Positions 23,201 to 33,425 of a stretch of 64,000 nt of DNA are shown piece by piece. Origin of the DNA: Beaufortia kweichowensis (Eukaryota > Chordata > Actinopteri > Cypriniformes > Gastromyzontidae); NCBI GenBank assembly GCA_019155185.1, contig CM032807.1, positions 13,730,700 through 13,794,699 of the forward strand, in the 5' to 3' direction. How positions within the stretch are numbered: the first letter of the stretch is position 1; each line of letters begins with the position of its first letter. The position numbers were made by a program, and so were the translations under genes. The notes below the pieces were generated by a model, which worked only from the letters and a program-made list of their open reading frames with translations, did no database searches and was not told the DNA's origin.

Positions 23201-26200
23201 CTTTACAAACAACAACACAGATGTGTTTAATAAAACTATCAAACCTTCTCAAGGAGAGAGGCCTTCAGTATCTGATCTGTATCAAAGAGTTAAAGATAAG
23301 CTTTTAATATCTGATCTGTATCAGAGAGCTGTAAATGAGGCTCTACAGAGTAAGACTGGACATCTGGATCTTTTTCTTCGTTTTCTTCTGGGTTTGTCAC
23401 TGAAGTCTAATCAGAATCTTCTACAATGTCTGATGACACAGACAGTAAAAGCTCCAACAGCAATGAGAAAACAGTCGAGTATATCAAGAAGAAGATCAGG
23501 ATCATTCGCTCGTCAGAGAAATTCATCAATCTGTTTCACTGTCTGAATGAACTGGGTGATCATTCACTAGTGGAGGAAATCCAACATTATCTGAAATCAA
23601 GAACAATTAGTGATGCTAATCTCTCATCATCTCAGTGGTCAGCTGTAGTTTTTGTGTTGTTGACATCAGAACAGAAACTGAATGAGTTTAATATGAATGA
23701 TTTTGTTGGAGGAGAAAACAAAGCTGAAACACTGAAAGTTCTGAAGAAGCTGCTGCCTGTGATCTGTGAATCCAGATCAGTTCAGTAAGTGTAAACAGAC
23801 AATTCACACTTCAAACATTATTCATGAGGAAAAGTTTCACAAGTCTTCAGTACTGCAGATGTCATGCAGAGTTTAGTGTTCAGTGTTTTCATGTGTTTTC
23901 TCTGAGTCTTAGTTGCTTATTCACACACTAAGAATTTTCAAGCATTGAAACAAAACACTAGATAAAAACATAATGTTGATGTATTTAAATAAACATGTTG
24001 TCATTTTCATACGAGGTAAACCTTAAATTTATCTGTACTGTGACACAAGTTCTTTATCTTCTTACCTAAAGCTGATACAGTAAAAACTGCTGCAGAAAGG
24101 ACATCTGCTACATAAGTTTTGACTTTTAGCGACTAATATACATGTATTCAACAGTAATATAAATCATCTTCACCTTTACTGAGCTGTGTGGTAAAAACAC
24201 TCTGAAAATAACTTTACCTTATTTTATTTGATCTGTGATCATTTCAGTAGTTGTTTTTTTTGCTGATCTGCTAACACTTAGTTTAGAGATGATCAAAATG
24301 CACATAGATTGACAGAAAAAAAGCAGTGGTTTTACCACAAACATACTGTATATAAGAGATGAGTGAAGTGTGTGTTATTGTTCTCTACAGGTTGAAGAGG
24401 TGTAAAATCACAGATGAAGGTTGTGTTGCTTTGACTTCAGCTCTGAGATCAAACCCCTCACACCTGAAACATCTGAATCTCTCTGAGAATAATCTTGGAG
24501 ATTCAGGAGTGAAGCTGATCTCTGATGTACTAGAGAATCCTCAGTGTAAACTGGAGAAACTGGAGTAAGATCATCTCTCTGATAGTCACATACACTGATC
24601 AGTCACTGATCAACATTAAAACCATTGACAGATGAAGTGAATAGCATTAATTATATTGTTACAATGACACCTGTCAGGACGTGAGATATATTAGACAGCA
24701 AGTGAACAGTCAGTGCTTGCATTAAATGTTTTGACAGCAGAAAAAATGATGATGACGTAAAAAGTGATGTGAGGAAGAGGCATCAGTCAGTGAATCATCA
24801 TCATCAGGGTCATGAGCGCTCATATCTCATTGATATACATGAGGAGTGAAGACTAAATCATCTGATCTGATCACACAGAAGAACTACTGTAACTCAAACT
24901 TAATGATGCTCATAATAGACAGATGTTCATGTGTGTCTTGTGTGACCTGTCATCATATGGGTTGTGATGAAACACACATACGACAACAGTTTACAAGACA
25001 CGTGAGAACCAATGAGATTCAACATGCTTTCACAGCTTTCTCATTATATGCAATATGCTGATCACTAAAAAGATGAAAATATTTCTCTCACAAACGTATT
25101 GTTACGCTTCAGATGACATTTATTAAGCCACTGGAGTTGTGTGGATTACTTTTATGATGGATGGGTGTGAATTTAAAAACATTATGACAGCAGGAGTCAA
25201 ACTGAAGCTGTGATAATTTCAGCAATCATTGTATTTTTGTTAAGCTGATAACACTTAGTTTAAGATGATCAAAAATGCACATGGATTGACAGAAAAAAGA
25301 TTTTTACCACAAACACATGTAAACACATGTTTCAACTCTGCAGGTTGAAATGGTGCAGTATCACAAAAGAAGGGTGTGTTGCTCTGACTTCAGCTCTGAG
25401 ATCAAACCCCTCACACCTGAAACATCTGAATCTGTCTTATAATATAATTGGAGATTCAGGAGTGAAGCTGATCTCTGATGTACTGGAGAATCCTGACTGT
25501 AAACTGGAGAAACTGGAGTAAGTCATCTCTCTGATAGTCACATACACTGGGGTTTAGTTAAACACATAATCTTAAATTGTACATCACAGTTAATTATACA
25601 GTTTTATAAATAAATATAATTATTAATTACAATCAAACTGGTAAAACACTTCATATTAAGAGAGTAATAAGATTCATCAAGAGTTATAATTTCTGTCTTT
25701 TAATATTTCCATGTAGTTTGGAAAATCAAACTACTGGTTTTGTGACAAACTGAGAGAGTAAAGTGTGTGTTATTGTTCTCTACAGTTTGAGGAGTTGTAA
25801 TATCACAGATGAAGGTTGTGTTGCTGTGACTTCATCTTTGAGATCAAACCCCTCACACCTGAAACATCTGGATCTGTCTGTGAATAATCTTGGAGATTCA
25901 GGAGTGAAGCTGATCTCTGATCTAAGAGATGATCCACATTATGTACTAGAGTCAGTGTGGTGAGTAAAGCTCATTTAAATATTGAAAGAACATTCAAACA
26001 GTTTAACTATAAAAGCTTATTAGAAAAAAAAATTAAATGACTTGTGAGAGAACCACAAGACTCACTTATTCAAGAGATCAGTTAACTAAGGAGACGTGGA
26101 GGCGAAGAACCACCTGATGCTCGGCTGAGTTTAGTAGTGTTTAAAGCAGTTGTTAAATGACTGTAAACACACACCTGTGATGTCACACTCTGTAGTGAGG

Positions 26201-26636
26201 TGTTACATCACTGATCAACAGCAAACAGTTTACAGTTAACCTACAGGATAATAAACTATATTACATGACTGATAAACTCTCTTTATTCCTCTAATTATTA
26301 ATAATATACATAATGATTGAGATTTACCAGCATTGAAAAGTGTTCACCTGTGCGGTTAGTTCAATTGAACTTATTTTCACTAATTTTACATTGTTAAAAT
26401 CTTAAATCCTATTACACTTATTTATTTATTTATTTATTTTCTATTAAATTATTGTTATAACCTCCTAATACATGTCAGCTATATGTTTATTTACTCTAAT
26501 TATTTGAGATTTAATTCGTATCACTGACTGACTAAAAACCTGCACTAATGGTTTGTTTTTCTCTCTTAATCTGATAATAATAATGTTCTCTTATGTGACT
26601 GTTTATTGTTTTATTTTTAGGCCTTACAGGAGATAG
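20202..26636 (+). CDS. Fish NLR-C (NLRC3-like) FISNA-NACHT-LRR protein, frameshifted
   Basis: Nine coding exons: 20202-20245, 20371-20484, 21271-21384, 21677-21772, 21959-23784, 24391-24564, 25344-25517, 25786-25959 and 26621-26636 (TAG). Every junction is phase 2. The exon-5 product opens with the FISNA segment, then NACHT with Walker A GVAGIGKT (about 22254-22277) and Walker B LFIFDGLDE (about 22467-22493). Three 58-residue LRR exons follow, and the protein ends SVWPYRR. The family senses intracellular danger signals in cytosol and is hugely expanded in fish. Total exon length is 2732 bases, one short of a multiple of three. The frame breaks near 23441-23450, between NACHT-side helices and the conserved NEKTVEYIKKKI segment. 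So this is either a recent pseudogene or a sequencing error. No B30.2 exon is seen. Confidence 0.85.
20371..20484 (+). repeat. NLR N-terminal repeat exon, copy 1
   Basis: A 114-bp symmetric phase-2 exon (about 38 residues, containing SDPEFSCVSMKSNWSMETP). It is almost identical to 21271-21384. Its donor is AG|GTAAAA. Confidence 0.85.
20690..20960. repeat. Dispersed fish repeat in NLR intron
   Basis: Begins AAAGTTCACCCAAAAATTTG and continues with TTTACTCATCCACAGACTG and later GAACAATAAAGAAGA. This is the layout of a very common zebrafish interspersed repeat (GTTCACCCAAAAAT...TTTACTCA). Boundaries are approximate. Confidence 0.5.
21271..21384 (+). repeat. NLR N-terminal repeat exon, copy 2
   Basis: A near-exact duplicate of the exon at 20371-20484, together with about 20 bp of upstream intron (CTGTTGTGTGTTATAG). 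Its donor has changed from AG|GTAAAA to AG|GTTTAA, which is weaker, so skipping is plausible. Because the exon is 114 bp and phase-symmetric, skipping keeps the frame. Confidence 0.8.
24231..25517 (+). repeat. Tandem duplication of NLR LRR exons with their introns
   Basis: LRR exons at 24391-24564 and 25344-25517 share high identity. Their upstream introns also match (AACACTTAGTTTA, then GATCAAAA, then ATTGACAGAAAAAA and TTTTACCACAAACA). The third LRR exon (25786-25959) shares the acceptor context GTGTGTTATTGTTCTCTACAG region with the first. So whole exon-intron units were copied. Confidence 0.75.
25080..25175. repeat. Dispersed repeat, copy 2
   Basis: Related to 8705-8800: TCTCTCACAAAC, GCTTCAG, GACATTTATTA and ATGATGGATGG in the same order. 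It lies in the intron between the first two LRR exons of the NLR. Confidence 0.6.
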
Positions 26637-28100
26637 ATGTCTGTATGATTTTCAGTATCAGCTGATGGTGAATATGAAGATGACATCATAGTGACGTCAC
26701 AGACACACAGTCATTCAGACATTCTGGTTAATAATCCTATTCTAAAATCACACAATCTCGGAAAATCTCTCATAACAGTAAACATAGACAAATGTTGTAT
26801 ACATGCTGATATCTGTAATATTTACAGGTAAATTTGTAAGAGTAATTGTATGTTCTGCAGAGGGAGAAAGACTCTCAAGAACATGAAATGACTCATGCAT
26901 CAACCTGCCCACAAGAACAATATTTTTAATACAAAATAAACTGATTGTTACATTTACTATTCCTGATCCACTAGCCATTGCATATGTACTTCCTACCTTA
27001 AGAAATGCAATATTTAAGCACCTATTATGCTTTTCCTGATTTTGTCTTTCCTTTGGTGTGTAAGTGTGTGTCTGTACATGTAAATGATCTGCAAAGTTAC
27101 AAACACCAAAGTCCATGATGAAGCGAGTTAGCGTCTCTAATTGAAAATGCTTTTCTTGGACTATAGCAAACATACAGATTGTAGTCATCAATGTACTTCT
27201 GTAACGAGTCAGTGTGGACATGTCAGCAAGGGTTGATGGAAAAAATCATCAGCTGACAGCTGAAAGTACCTGTAAGTGACAGCAGGAAACCCTCCCAATG
27301 CTACTAGCTACCAGGAACTACTGTACTGTAACTGTAACGAATGACATTTACTAGTTTTTGTATCCTGATTACATATATAGAGTTTATCAATATTATTTTA
27401 GCCTTAGAATTGGATAGTAGCAGTTTAAAAATAAATGGGCCTAAATTTACCCTAGTGACAGTACCCACAGTAGTGACCATCTTTATATTTTGAGTTGAAA
27501 AATTGAACAAATTATGAAATGAATGAATAAAAAAAATGTGTATGGCAAGAGGGGAAGTCAGAATCGCATGATCTTTTTTGCTGCAAATAAATAAAATATT
27601 TCTAAAATACCTTTAAATGTTTTTTACTTGAGTCCAGATAATATAAGTCATGAAATATTTTTTTGCTCATTTTCCCCTATTGGCCTTTAAGGGTTAACTT
27701 GATTACCATTAACTGTTATCTGATTTACTTCATCACTCTCCATCTCTATCACTGCCCAGTAAAAAAGTCACTATAAATATAGTAAGCATACTAATCCATT
27801 TATATTTCAAGTTAATATTTACCAAAATGTGTATCTCGCTTAAACCTATTCAAACAAGTTGAGAGTCCGGATTGGTGTGGATCTATTAAGCGCTCCATGA
27901 ACCATGTGGCAGCGAGATCAAAGTGTATCGCAACTCTGGACGTTAAACAATTTTAAATGCATAGCAATACATTTCGTTTAAATAGACGAAAGTCTTTTTT
28001 TTTTACAAATTCTGTCTCTCATTTGGCACCCCAAGTTTTTTTATAATATATCATCGCCTCACACTCCACCCCCGTAGGTGGCGCAATGTGCACCATAAGT
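26637..28100. other. NLR 3' region and spacer before glrx5
   Basis: Just after the NLR stop there is GATGACATCATAGTGACGTCAC near 26678-26699, with two CRE-like half sites. No gene is recognised from there to the glrx5 promoter. AATAAA signals occur, for example near 27525 and 27588. Confidence 0.35.
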
Positions 28101-28239
28101 TAGTTTACCAACCGCTGACAAACATCAGAAGAAGAAGGCGGGCTTACAGCTACGACGCGGTTCGGCGGTGCCTGTAAAGGAAAGTTGCGAACGCATTTAA
28201 ACATCTTCAAATCTTCACCAAACCCTTCAAACGTGTAAG
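28060..28239 (+). promoter_or_regulatory. glrx5: glrx5 promoter and 5' UTR
   Basis: A locally GC-richer stretch (GAAGGCGGGCTTACAG, ACGCGGTTCGGCGGTGCC) lies directly before the glrx5 start codon, as expected for a housekeeping promoter. There is no TATA box at a sensible distance. Confidence 0.45.
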
Positions 28240-29013
28240 ATGAACAGCATTATTACATCGGCAGTCCGGTGTCTTCGATCAGGAGCATGGCATTACGGAG
28301 CCATTCAGAGTAGTAGAGAGCAGCTGTTTGGAAGGGCCCGACTCCTGTGCTCATCAGCGGGACAGAACAACCTAGAGGAGATCGTGAAAAAGGACAAAGT
28401 GGTCGTTTTTATCAAAGGCACCCCGGCACAGCCCATGTGTGGATTTAGCAACGCGGTGGTTCAGATACTCAGAATGCACGGGGTCGACAGTTATGCTGCT
28501 TATAATGTGTTGGACGATCAGGATCTTAGACAAGGTTAGTTGCAGTCATTTCCCACGTTTAATAGCGACTAATCATTTAAAACCTCGTCCGTAGTTGCTG
28601 GTTAGCAATTGCTGTAAATATAAGTTGCCTTGCCAGCTCAGATTGCTTTTATCAGTCTTGTACAGAAGGGGGAAGGGGTGTTGTCCTTAGATGATCAGTA
28701 GTTAAGGCCAAGAAGATTAAGCTACAGTAAAAACAAGAAGTACTGTTGTCTCACAGAAAGGTTGTGTAATACAGTTATGTGTTATACAAAAAACATTACT
28801 GATATGTATGGCTTACTACTTTTTTTCTCTCCCTTGAAAGGAGTTAAGACTTTCTCCAACTGGCCGACGATTCCACAGGTCTTTTTCAATGGAGAGTTTG
28901 TTGGTGGCTGTGATATTCTTCTTCAAATGCACCAGAGTGGTGACCTCGTAGAGGAACTTAAGAAGCTGGGCATTAGATCAGCTCTTCTGAATCAAGAGGA
29001 AGAGTCAAAATAA
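28240..29013 (+). CDS. glrx5: Glutaredoxin-related protein 5, mitochondrial
   Basis: Two coding exons, 28240-28534 and 28841-29013, join G|GA to make a 155-residue protein, the usual length. Residues 1 to about 45 are rich in Arg and Ser and lack acids, as in a mitochondrial targeting peptide. The monothiol glutaredoxin domain follows, with the CGFS active site (PMCGFSNAV), the WPTIPQVF glutathione-binding segment and the GGCD motif. GLRX5 hands [2Fe-2S] clusters from the ISCU scaffold to mitochondrial and haem-synthesis clients; loss causes the zebrafish shiraz anaemia. Splice sites are CAAG|GTTAGT and TTGAAAG|GAG. A polyadenylation signal is at 29321-29326. No defects are seen. Confidence 0.97.
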
Positions 29014-29320
29014 GAATCTAGAAGATACACAATATTGAAGATACAGGATCATTTGTGCATTTCTCAATTAATCTAAACCTAAAAAATGCTGAGTGCCTTT
29101 ATCTGTTTAAGATTAGACCACTATGTAATATGAGAAAACACCCAAACCCTGAGTAATCACTGTAAAATGTTTTGTATATTATTTTGTGAATATTACACAA
29201 AGTAAGTAAGATATCTGCATCTGTATCATTATTTTAGATAATGTTAGACCACTGCTTATTTAATATGATGTTTTTTGAAGTATATTATTACATCTATTTT
29301 AGATTTGATTTTTGTTCGTC

Positions 29321-29326
29321 AATAAA
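29321..29326 (+). terminator. glrx5: glrx5 polyadenylation signal
   Basis: AATAAA about 310 bp after the glrx5 stop codon, followed by a T-rich/GT-containing stretch (CATCCAGTGTTTGC). This is the first canonical signal downstream. Confidence 0.55.
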
Positions 29327-29628
29327 ATATTTTAAAAGCATCCAGTGTTTGCAAATATTGGTTGCACATAACGGTTATGCATGTACAGTAATTCATTTAC
29401 ATGAATATGGTCTTTTTATTTAGGGATTTCTCTGCCTCAATTAAGAATTACTAGCATATGTGTATTATTATTTTTGTTGTCAGATATTTACTGTCTGACG
29501 CACCTACATCCTAACCACTCTCTTCATTAGGAAACAACACTAACCCACCTTTCTCCCCTACAGGTAGTATCTAACACTGTGAAACACTGTTAACTTACCA
29601 AAGTACTTCTTTGTCTTATTGTTGCCCT

Positions 29629-30422
29629 TTATGATGTAACATTTTGGCCACACATTAATTTGAATAATGTGGAATCCAAGGCTTTATTTCCTGGTCCTCT
29701 ATGCATCAGAGACCAAGATATCAGCTTTCCTGCAGTGTAATATCGTCTTATCTCCACAGATGACACAGGCCCTGTTTTTCCTCAAATACTGCAAATAAAG
29801 ACTGAACTTTGAAGAAAAAAAGAACAAATTAAAACAATAGTTAATTGAGTTAACTATGAAATTAAGCCTCATCATTTGGCTTTAGTATTAGTCTATGATA
29901 ATACATGAGAACTAACCACAATAACTTTAAGAAACAAAAAAGGTTAACAATTAAATGTTTTTATATGGATAATGTTTAATTGCTATACACAAAGAACTAA
30001 CCTGAAAAATTCTCTACGAGGTTCCCTGTAGTCATCAGCACTTTCACCAACAAACTCAATTTGTGGGGATTTGTGCCATGCAAAGCTACTTTTTAATGCA
30101 GTACATGCACTGTGCAGAAGCTTTCTTCTTTTGGCCACCACAATCATCCTTTAATCCAAAATCACAAATAAATATATTTTTCTATACTGAAAATCTTTAC
30201 TGACATTTTATACTGATATACTAAAGCAAATTATATAAATGTCTTTTTAAAAGTAGCTTTTAGTGAAACCATAGTTAGTAGTTTTACTTACCTAATGTGT
30301 CTAAAATGTTTGAATAGTCCTTGAATAGACCTTTAATGACTTGATAAATGATGAGAATCTCTCTTGCTTACCCTGTTACTTGTTTCTGGAATACCTGTCA
30401 TTTCTGCTGTTCCACTGAGAGG
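29629..30422 (-). pseudogene. Decayed HECT-domain (G2E3-like ubiquitin ligase) gene fragment
   Basis: Three exon-like pieces are seen on the minus strand: 30422-30372, 30148-30002 and 29788-29629. The middle piece encodes FVGESADDYREPRREFFR, matching the start of the HECT domain in the fish G2/M-phase E3 ligase-like family (FVGE..DD.GGPRREFFR). The third encodes YYTAGKLISWSLMHRGPG, then STLFKLMCGQNV, matching the next HECT segment. The pieces join in phase, but a TGA falls three codons into the third exon and a TAA ends it soon after. The catalytic C-lobe with the active cysteine is absent. So this is a broken, truncated relic, running opposite to glrx5. Confidence 0.7.
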
Positions 30423-31250
30423 CTGTAAGTAGTAAATGTCTTTGATTTGATTCCTTTGATGATACATGATCTAACAAAATAATTGTATTATTACATATAA
30501 ACATATTTAAAGTACATTTGGCTCTATGTAAAAATATTACAGGAAGATTGAGCATGTTTGATGTGCCATTGTGTAGACGGGCTGCTCACTTTAATATAGA
30601 AATGTTTTACAGCTTATTATGTCTAGACAAGTACAAAGTCATCATATTCTTTTGTTGTTCATGCTGCCATTTGCAAATATTATGTAAAAATAAACCTATT
30701 ATTATAAAAACAACATTTGTATGTATTTTTCATGATTTAAAGACTGGTGTACAGTAGTTGAACAGTTGGAGTCATATATGGCGAACCGTAAACTGACTGA
30801 CACTGACTCTTGAAAATATTTTAATTTTGTCTGGACCGGATACCTATATTTGCAATACAAAACTAGTAACCTACTAAAAGTACATTAAAAGAACACTTGC
30901 AAGTGTACTTGCACTACAAAACGTCTACTTTACTGACAGTACCCTAAAAAAAACTTGCAGTATAAAACTAATAAAGTTGTAGTTTACTGTGAGTACCCTA
31001 AAAGAACACTTGCAAGTGTACTTGCAGTACAAAACTAGTAGTTTGTTGAGAGTATACCACAAAGTGTACTTTATAAACTAATATTTTACTACAAGTATTA
31101 CAATAGTAAACTAGTATACTCGTATAACGTAATTGTGCACTAGTTATGCACTTTAAGTTCATTACTATTACAATACTATTACTATTTGTATTTATTTTAT
31201 TGTGTAGTTGTAGCCTATTTTTTGATTGTTATATTGTTAAAAAAACTGTT
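30423..31250. other. Spacer with imperfect ~60-bp tandem repeat
   Basis: Gene-free. From about 30850 to 31085 it carries the tandem repeat listed separately. The rest is AT-rich with no recognised element. Confidence 0.4.
30850..31085. repeat. Imperfect tandem repeat, unit about 55-65 bp
   Basis: The block AAAAGAACACTTGCAAGTGT then ACTTGC then (A/G)CTACAAAAC or TACAAAACTAG then GAGTACCCTA recurs about three times with drift. Each unit contains the short palindrome ACACTTGCAAGTGT, so the array can fold into a row of small hairpins. Confidence 0.6.
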
Positions 31251-31299
31251 GTGTTGTTTTCCCTCTCCACTTCCACAAGTGACGTATAAATATTCCCTT

Positions 31300-31595
31300 A
31301 TTCCCTACGCCCTTCGCAGTGCCCTTCAAACTGCACCTGTTCGATCCCTTAAGGAATGGAATGTCAGTTAATACGACGGAATACACTGTGATGCTCACTT
31401 TGCAGTCCACATACGGTCGAATGTGACGCATCCGTCGACAAACACCGTGTATGACGTAATGGTGTAGGCGTTTGCATCCGGAGGACATGCTCATTCTAAT
31501 ATTTCTTCCGGTATGTGCACGTCTTATTTGGTGGGTGTTGTAGTTGTCTGAGTAGCTGCAAGTTATTTTCGGTGCGGAAGATGGATAGCAGAATA
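31300..31595 (+). ncRNA. Promoter and exon 1 of the scaRNA host transcript
   Basis: A CpG-containing stretch (31300-31560) with TTCCGG ETS-type words leads to a strong donor (GAATA|GTAAGTAT, exon end 31595). The matching acceptor is at 31989. The predicted intron carries the U93-like RNA. By position beside glrx5 this is the counterpart of the human SNHG10 host gene. The transcription start is not fixed. Confidence 0.5.
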
Positions 31596-31644
31596 GTAAG
31601 TATATCATAAATATTTGTACATACGTGCATAGTTTGAAAAAGGC

Positions 31645-31922
31645 TGTGCATGCAGACTTAGCTGGTTGGTCTCTTGTGTCTGCAATGGCTGGAGACTCGG
31701 CGAGTCTGCAGAGATCAATCAGAAGAAATAAAAGGCGTTGCTTCTGCAGATATGAAGTTACGTGCGATATTCTTTCAACAGATGAAACATCCTGTTTTCA
31801 CGGCGGTGACGGTTTTCTGTATACCGTTACCAATCTAAAAACAGGAATAGCAAATAGGTGGCGATTCAGATATTGTCTGGCAGGCGAAGAACACTGTCCA
31901 GACACTTGGACTTGCCACAATT
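31645..31922 (+). ncRNA. scarna13: Small Cajal body RNA U93 / SCARNA13, double box H/ACA
   Basis: About 278 nt folding as two tandem H/ACA domains, close to the 275 nt of human U93. Hairpin 1: stem 31662-31668/31716-31722 and upper stem 31679-31684/31707-31712, then an H box near 31721-31731. Hairpin 2 ends in ACA at 31778-31780. Hairpin 3: TCCTGT/ACAGGA (31790-31795/31841-31846) around upper stem 31805-31813/31823-31831, then H box ATAGCA (31847-31852). Hairpin 4: upper stem GTCTGG/CCAGAC (31875-31880/31898-31903), then ACA at 31917-31919 with three trailing bases. Pocket 3 (TTTCACGG left, ATCT right) pairs around U5 position 53. Pocket 4 (CAGATATT left, ACT right) pairs around U2 position 54. 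These are the sites assigned to U93. It would guide snRNA pseudouridylation in Cajal bodies. Human SCARNA13 also sits next to GLRX5. Confidence 0.87.
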
Positions 31923-31988
31923 TAGCTTTTTGTAGCGAATAGGAAATGCGTTTATTTTCACACTAATATGTTTTCCTTCATTCTCTAG

Positions 31989-32116
31989 GTTCGTATGGGT
32001 TCAATTGGACGCATGGATTCTGTTTGTAAATGAATAAATAATGTGTCTTGTTTTAAAGCAGAGCATAGTGGTTTTAACCTAGCAATACTGTCTGAATTAT
32101 TGCGACTTTAAATAAA
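31989..32116 (+). ncRNA. Exon 2 of the scaRNA host transcript
   Basis: It starts after a good acceptor (pyrimidine tract, CTCTAG at 31983-31988). Polyadenylation signals AATAAA lie at 32033-32038 and 32111-32116. Joined to exon 1 it contains a 19-codon ORF (31581-31595 plus 31989-32033, MDSRIVRMGSIGRMDSVCK) that reads through the junction. The ATG context is strong (A at -3, G at +4). Whether it is translated is unknown. Confidence 0.5.
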
Positions 32117-32273
32117 ATGTTGTCTTCACTGCTAAATTAGTAAACGTTGGAAGTACCCTGGGTACTGCACATTGTTCATTTGTGGCTGGGCAAGTTACGT
32201 GTGTATAAATAAAACAAACCAGTGTCATCTGCAAGCTTTTTTCTCATTTTTTGTATTCATGTTTTAACGAATG

Positions 32274-32276
<3 letters not shown>

Positions 32277-32319
<43 letters not shown>

Positions 32320-32543
32320 GTATACATACATACATATACATATACATACACAGATCTCATGCATATACATATATACACACACACATATATGATCATACAT
32401 ATACATATATATACATGCCACTGCATATATACATATACATACACATATATACACACATATACACACATATATACACACATACATACATATACATATATAC
32501 ACATATATATACACATATATACATACTATATATATATAGCCAT

Positions 32544-32577
<34 letters not shown>

Positions 32578-32637
32578 ATACATATATATATACATACATA
32601 TATATATATATATATCTGGGCACATATATATATATAT

Positions 32638-32673
<36 letters not shown>

Positions 32674-32803
32674 TCGTCCACTATATATATCTTCCATTTA
32701 CATATACATATATATATATTATATTCCATTCATCCTGTATATATATATATATATATTTCCATATATATATATACATATATATATATACACATATATATAT
32801 GTC
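32277..32803. repeat. Compound (TA)n / (TACATA)n low-complexity block
   Basis: About 530 bp made almost only of TA, CATA, TACA and CACA words in alternating pyrimidine-purine order. It gives long meaningless Tyr/Ile/His-rich ORFs on both strands. Such sequence is prone to Z-DNA/cruciform formation, replication slippage and assembly error. Confidence 0.95.
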
Positions 32804-33383
32804 TCCTCTCTCCCCACACATATCACAGGCAGAGACAGAGATGTGTCTCCTGTGTCTCTGCTGTCTAATTGAGAGATGTGTGTTAGAGAGATTTATAGGA
32901 GAGAGACAGACAGTGGCAAGGAAAGAGAGTCAAGGGCCCATGCAGACAGAGAATAATAGACTCATAGGACTCAAGCAGGTCAAAGAAATACTTAATTTCT
33001 TTTTGTAACCTGGTTGTGAATAAATCTAAGGAAATTGAGTACAAAACAATATGTGAATTAGAAGTATGTGGATTAAATAAAGAATTTTTATATTTTTTTA
33101 TTTGATAAAACAACATAAAGGATAGACAGGTGTGAAAATTAGGGTAAGCGTTCCCAACCCATTAAGTCCATCAAAATCCAAGTTTAGGTGTTTTTCGTAG
33201 ATATTGACATGGTTTATGAGAAAATAATTGTTGAAATGCAATTTTTATCTCTCATTTGAAAATGTTTTAATTGGCTAATGTATATTTTAAAATATAAAAG
33301 TAAGATATTAATTATAAAAAGTCTGGCATGGGCTTAACTGGTACTTTGGCACCATTGAAGCCTGTGTGTGTTCCAAATAAGCC

Positions 33384-33425
<42 letters not shown>

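Noticed and set aside
26748..27221. A 157-codon minus strand ORF after the NLR
   Set aside because: Low-complexity composition, no domain recognised, and no splice or promoter signals to support it.
31625..31942. A 105-codon Cys-containing ORF that could be taken for a small secreted protein
   Set aside because: It exactly overlays the U93-like RNA. The base pattern follows hairpins and guide pockets rather than codons, and it lies inside the predicted intron.
32271..33008. Long Tyr/Ile/His-rich ORFs on both strands
   Set aside because: They are translations of a TA/CA low-complexity tract.
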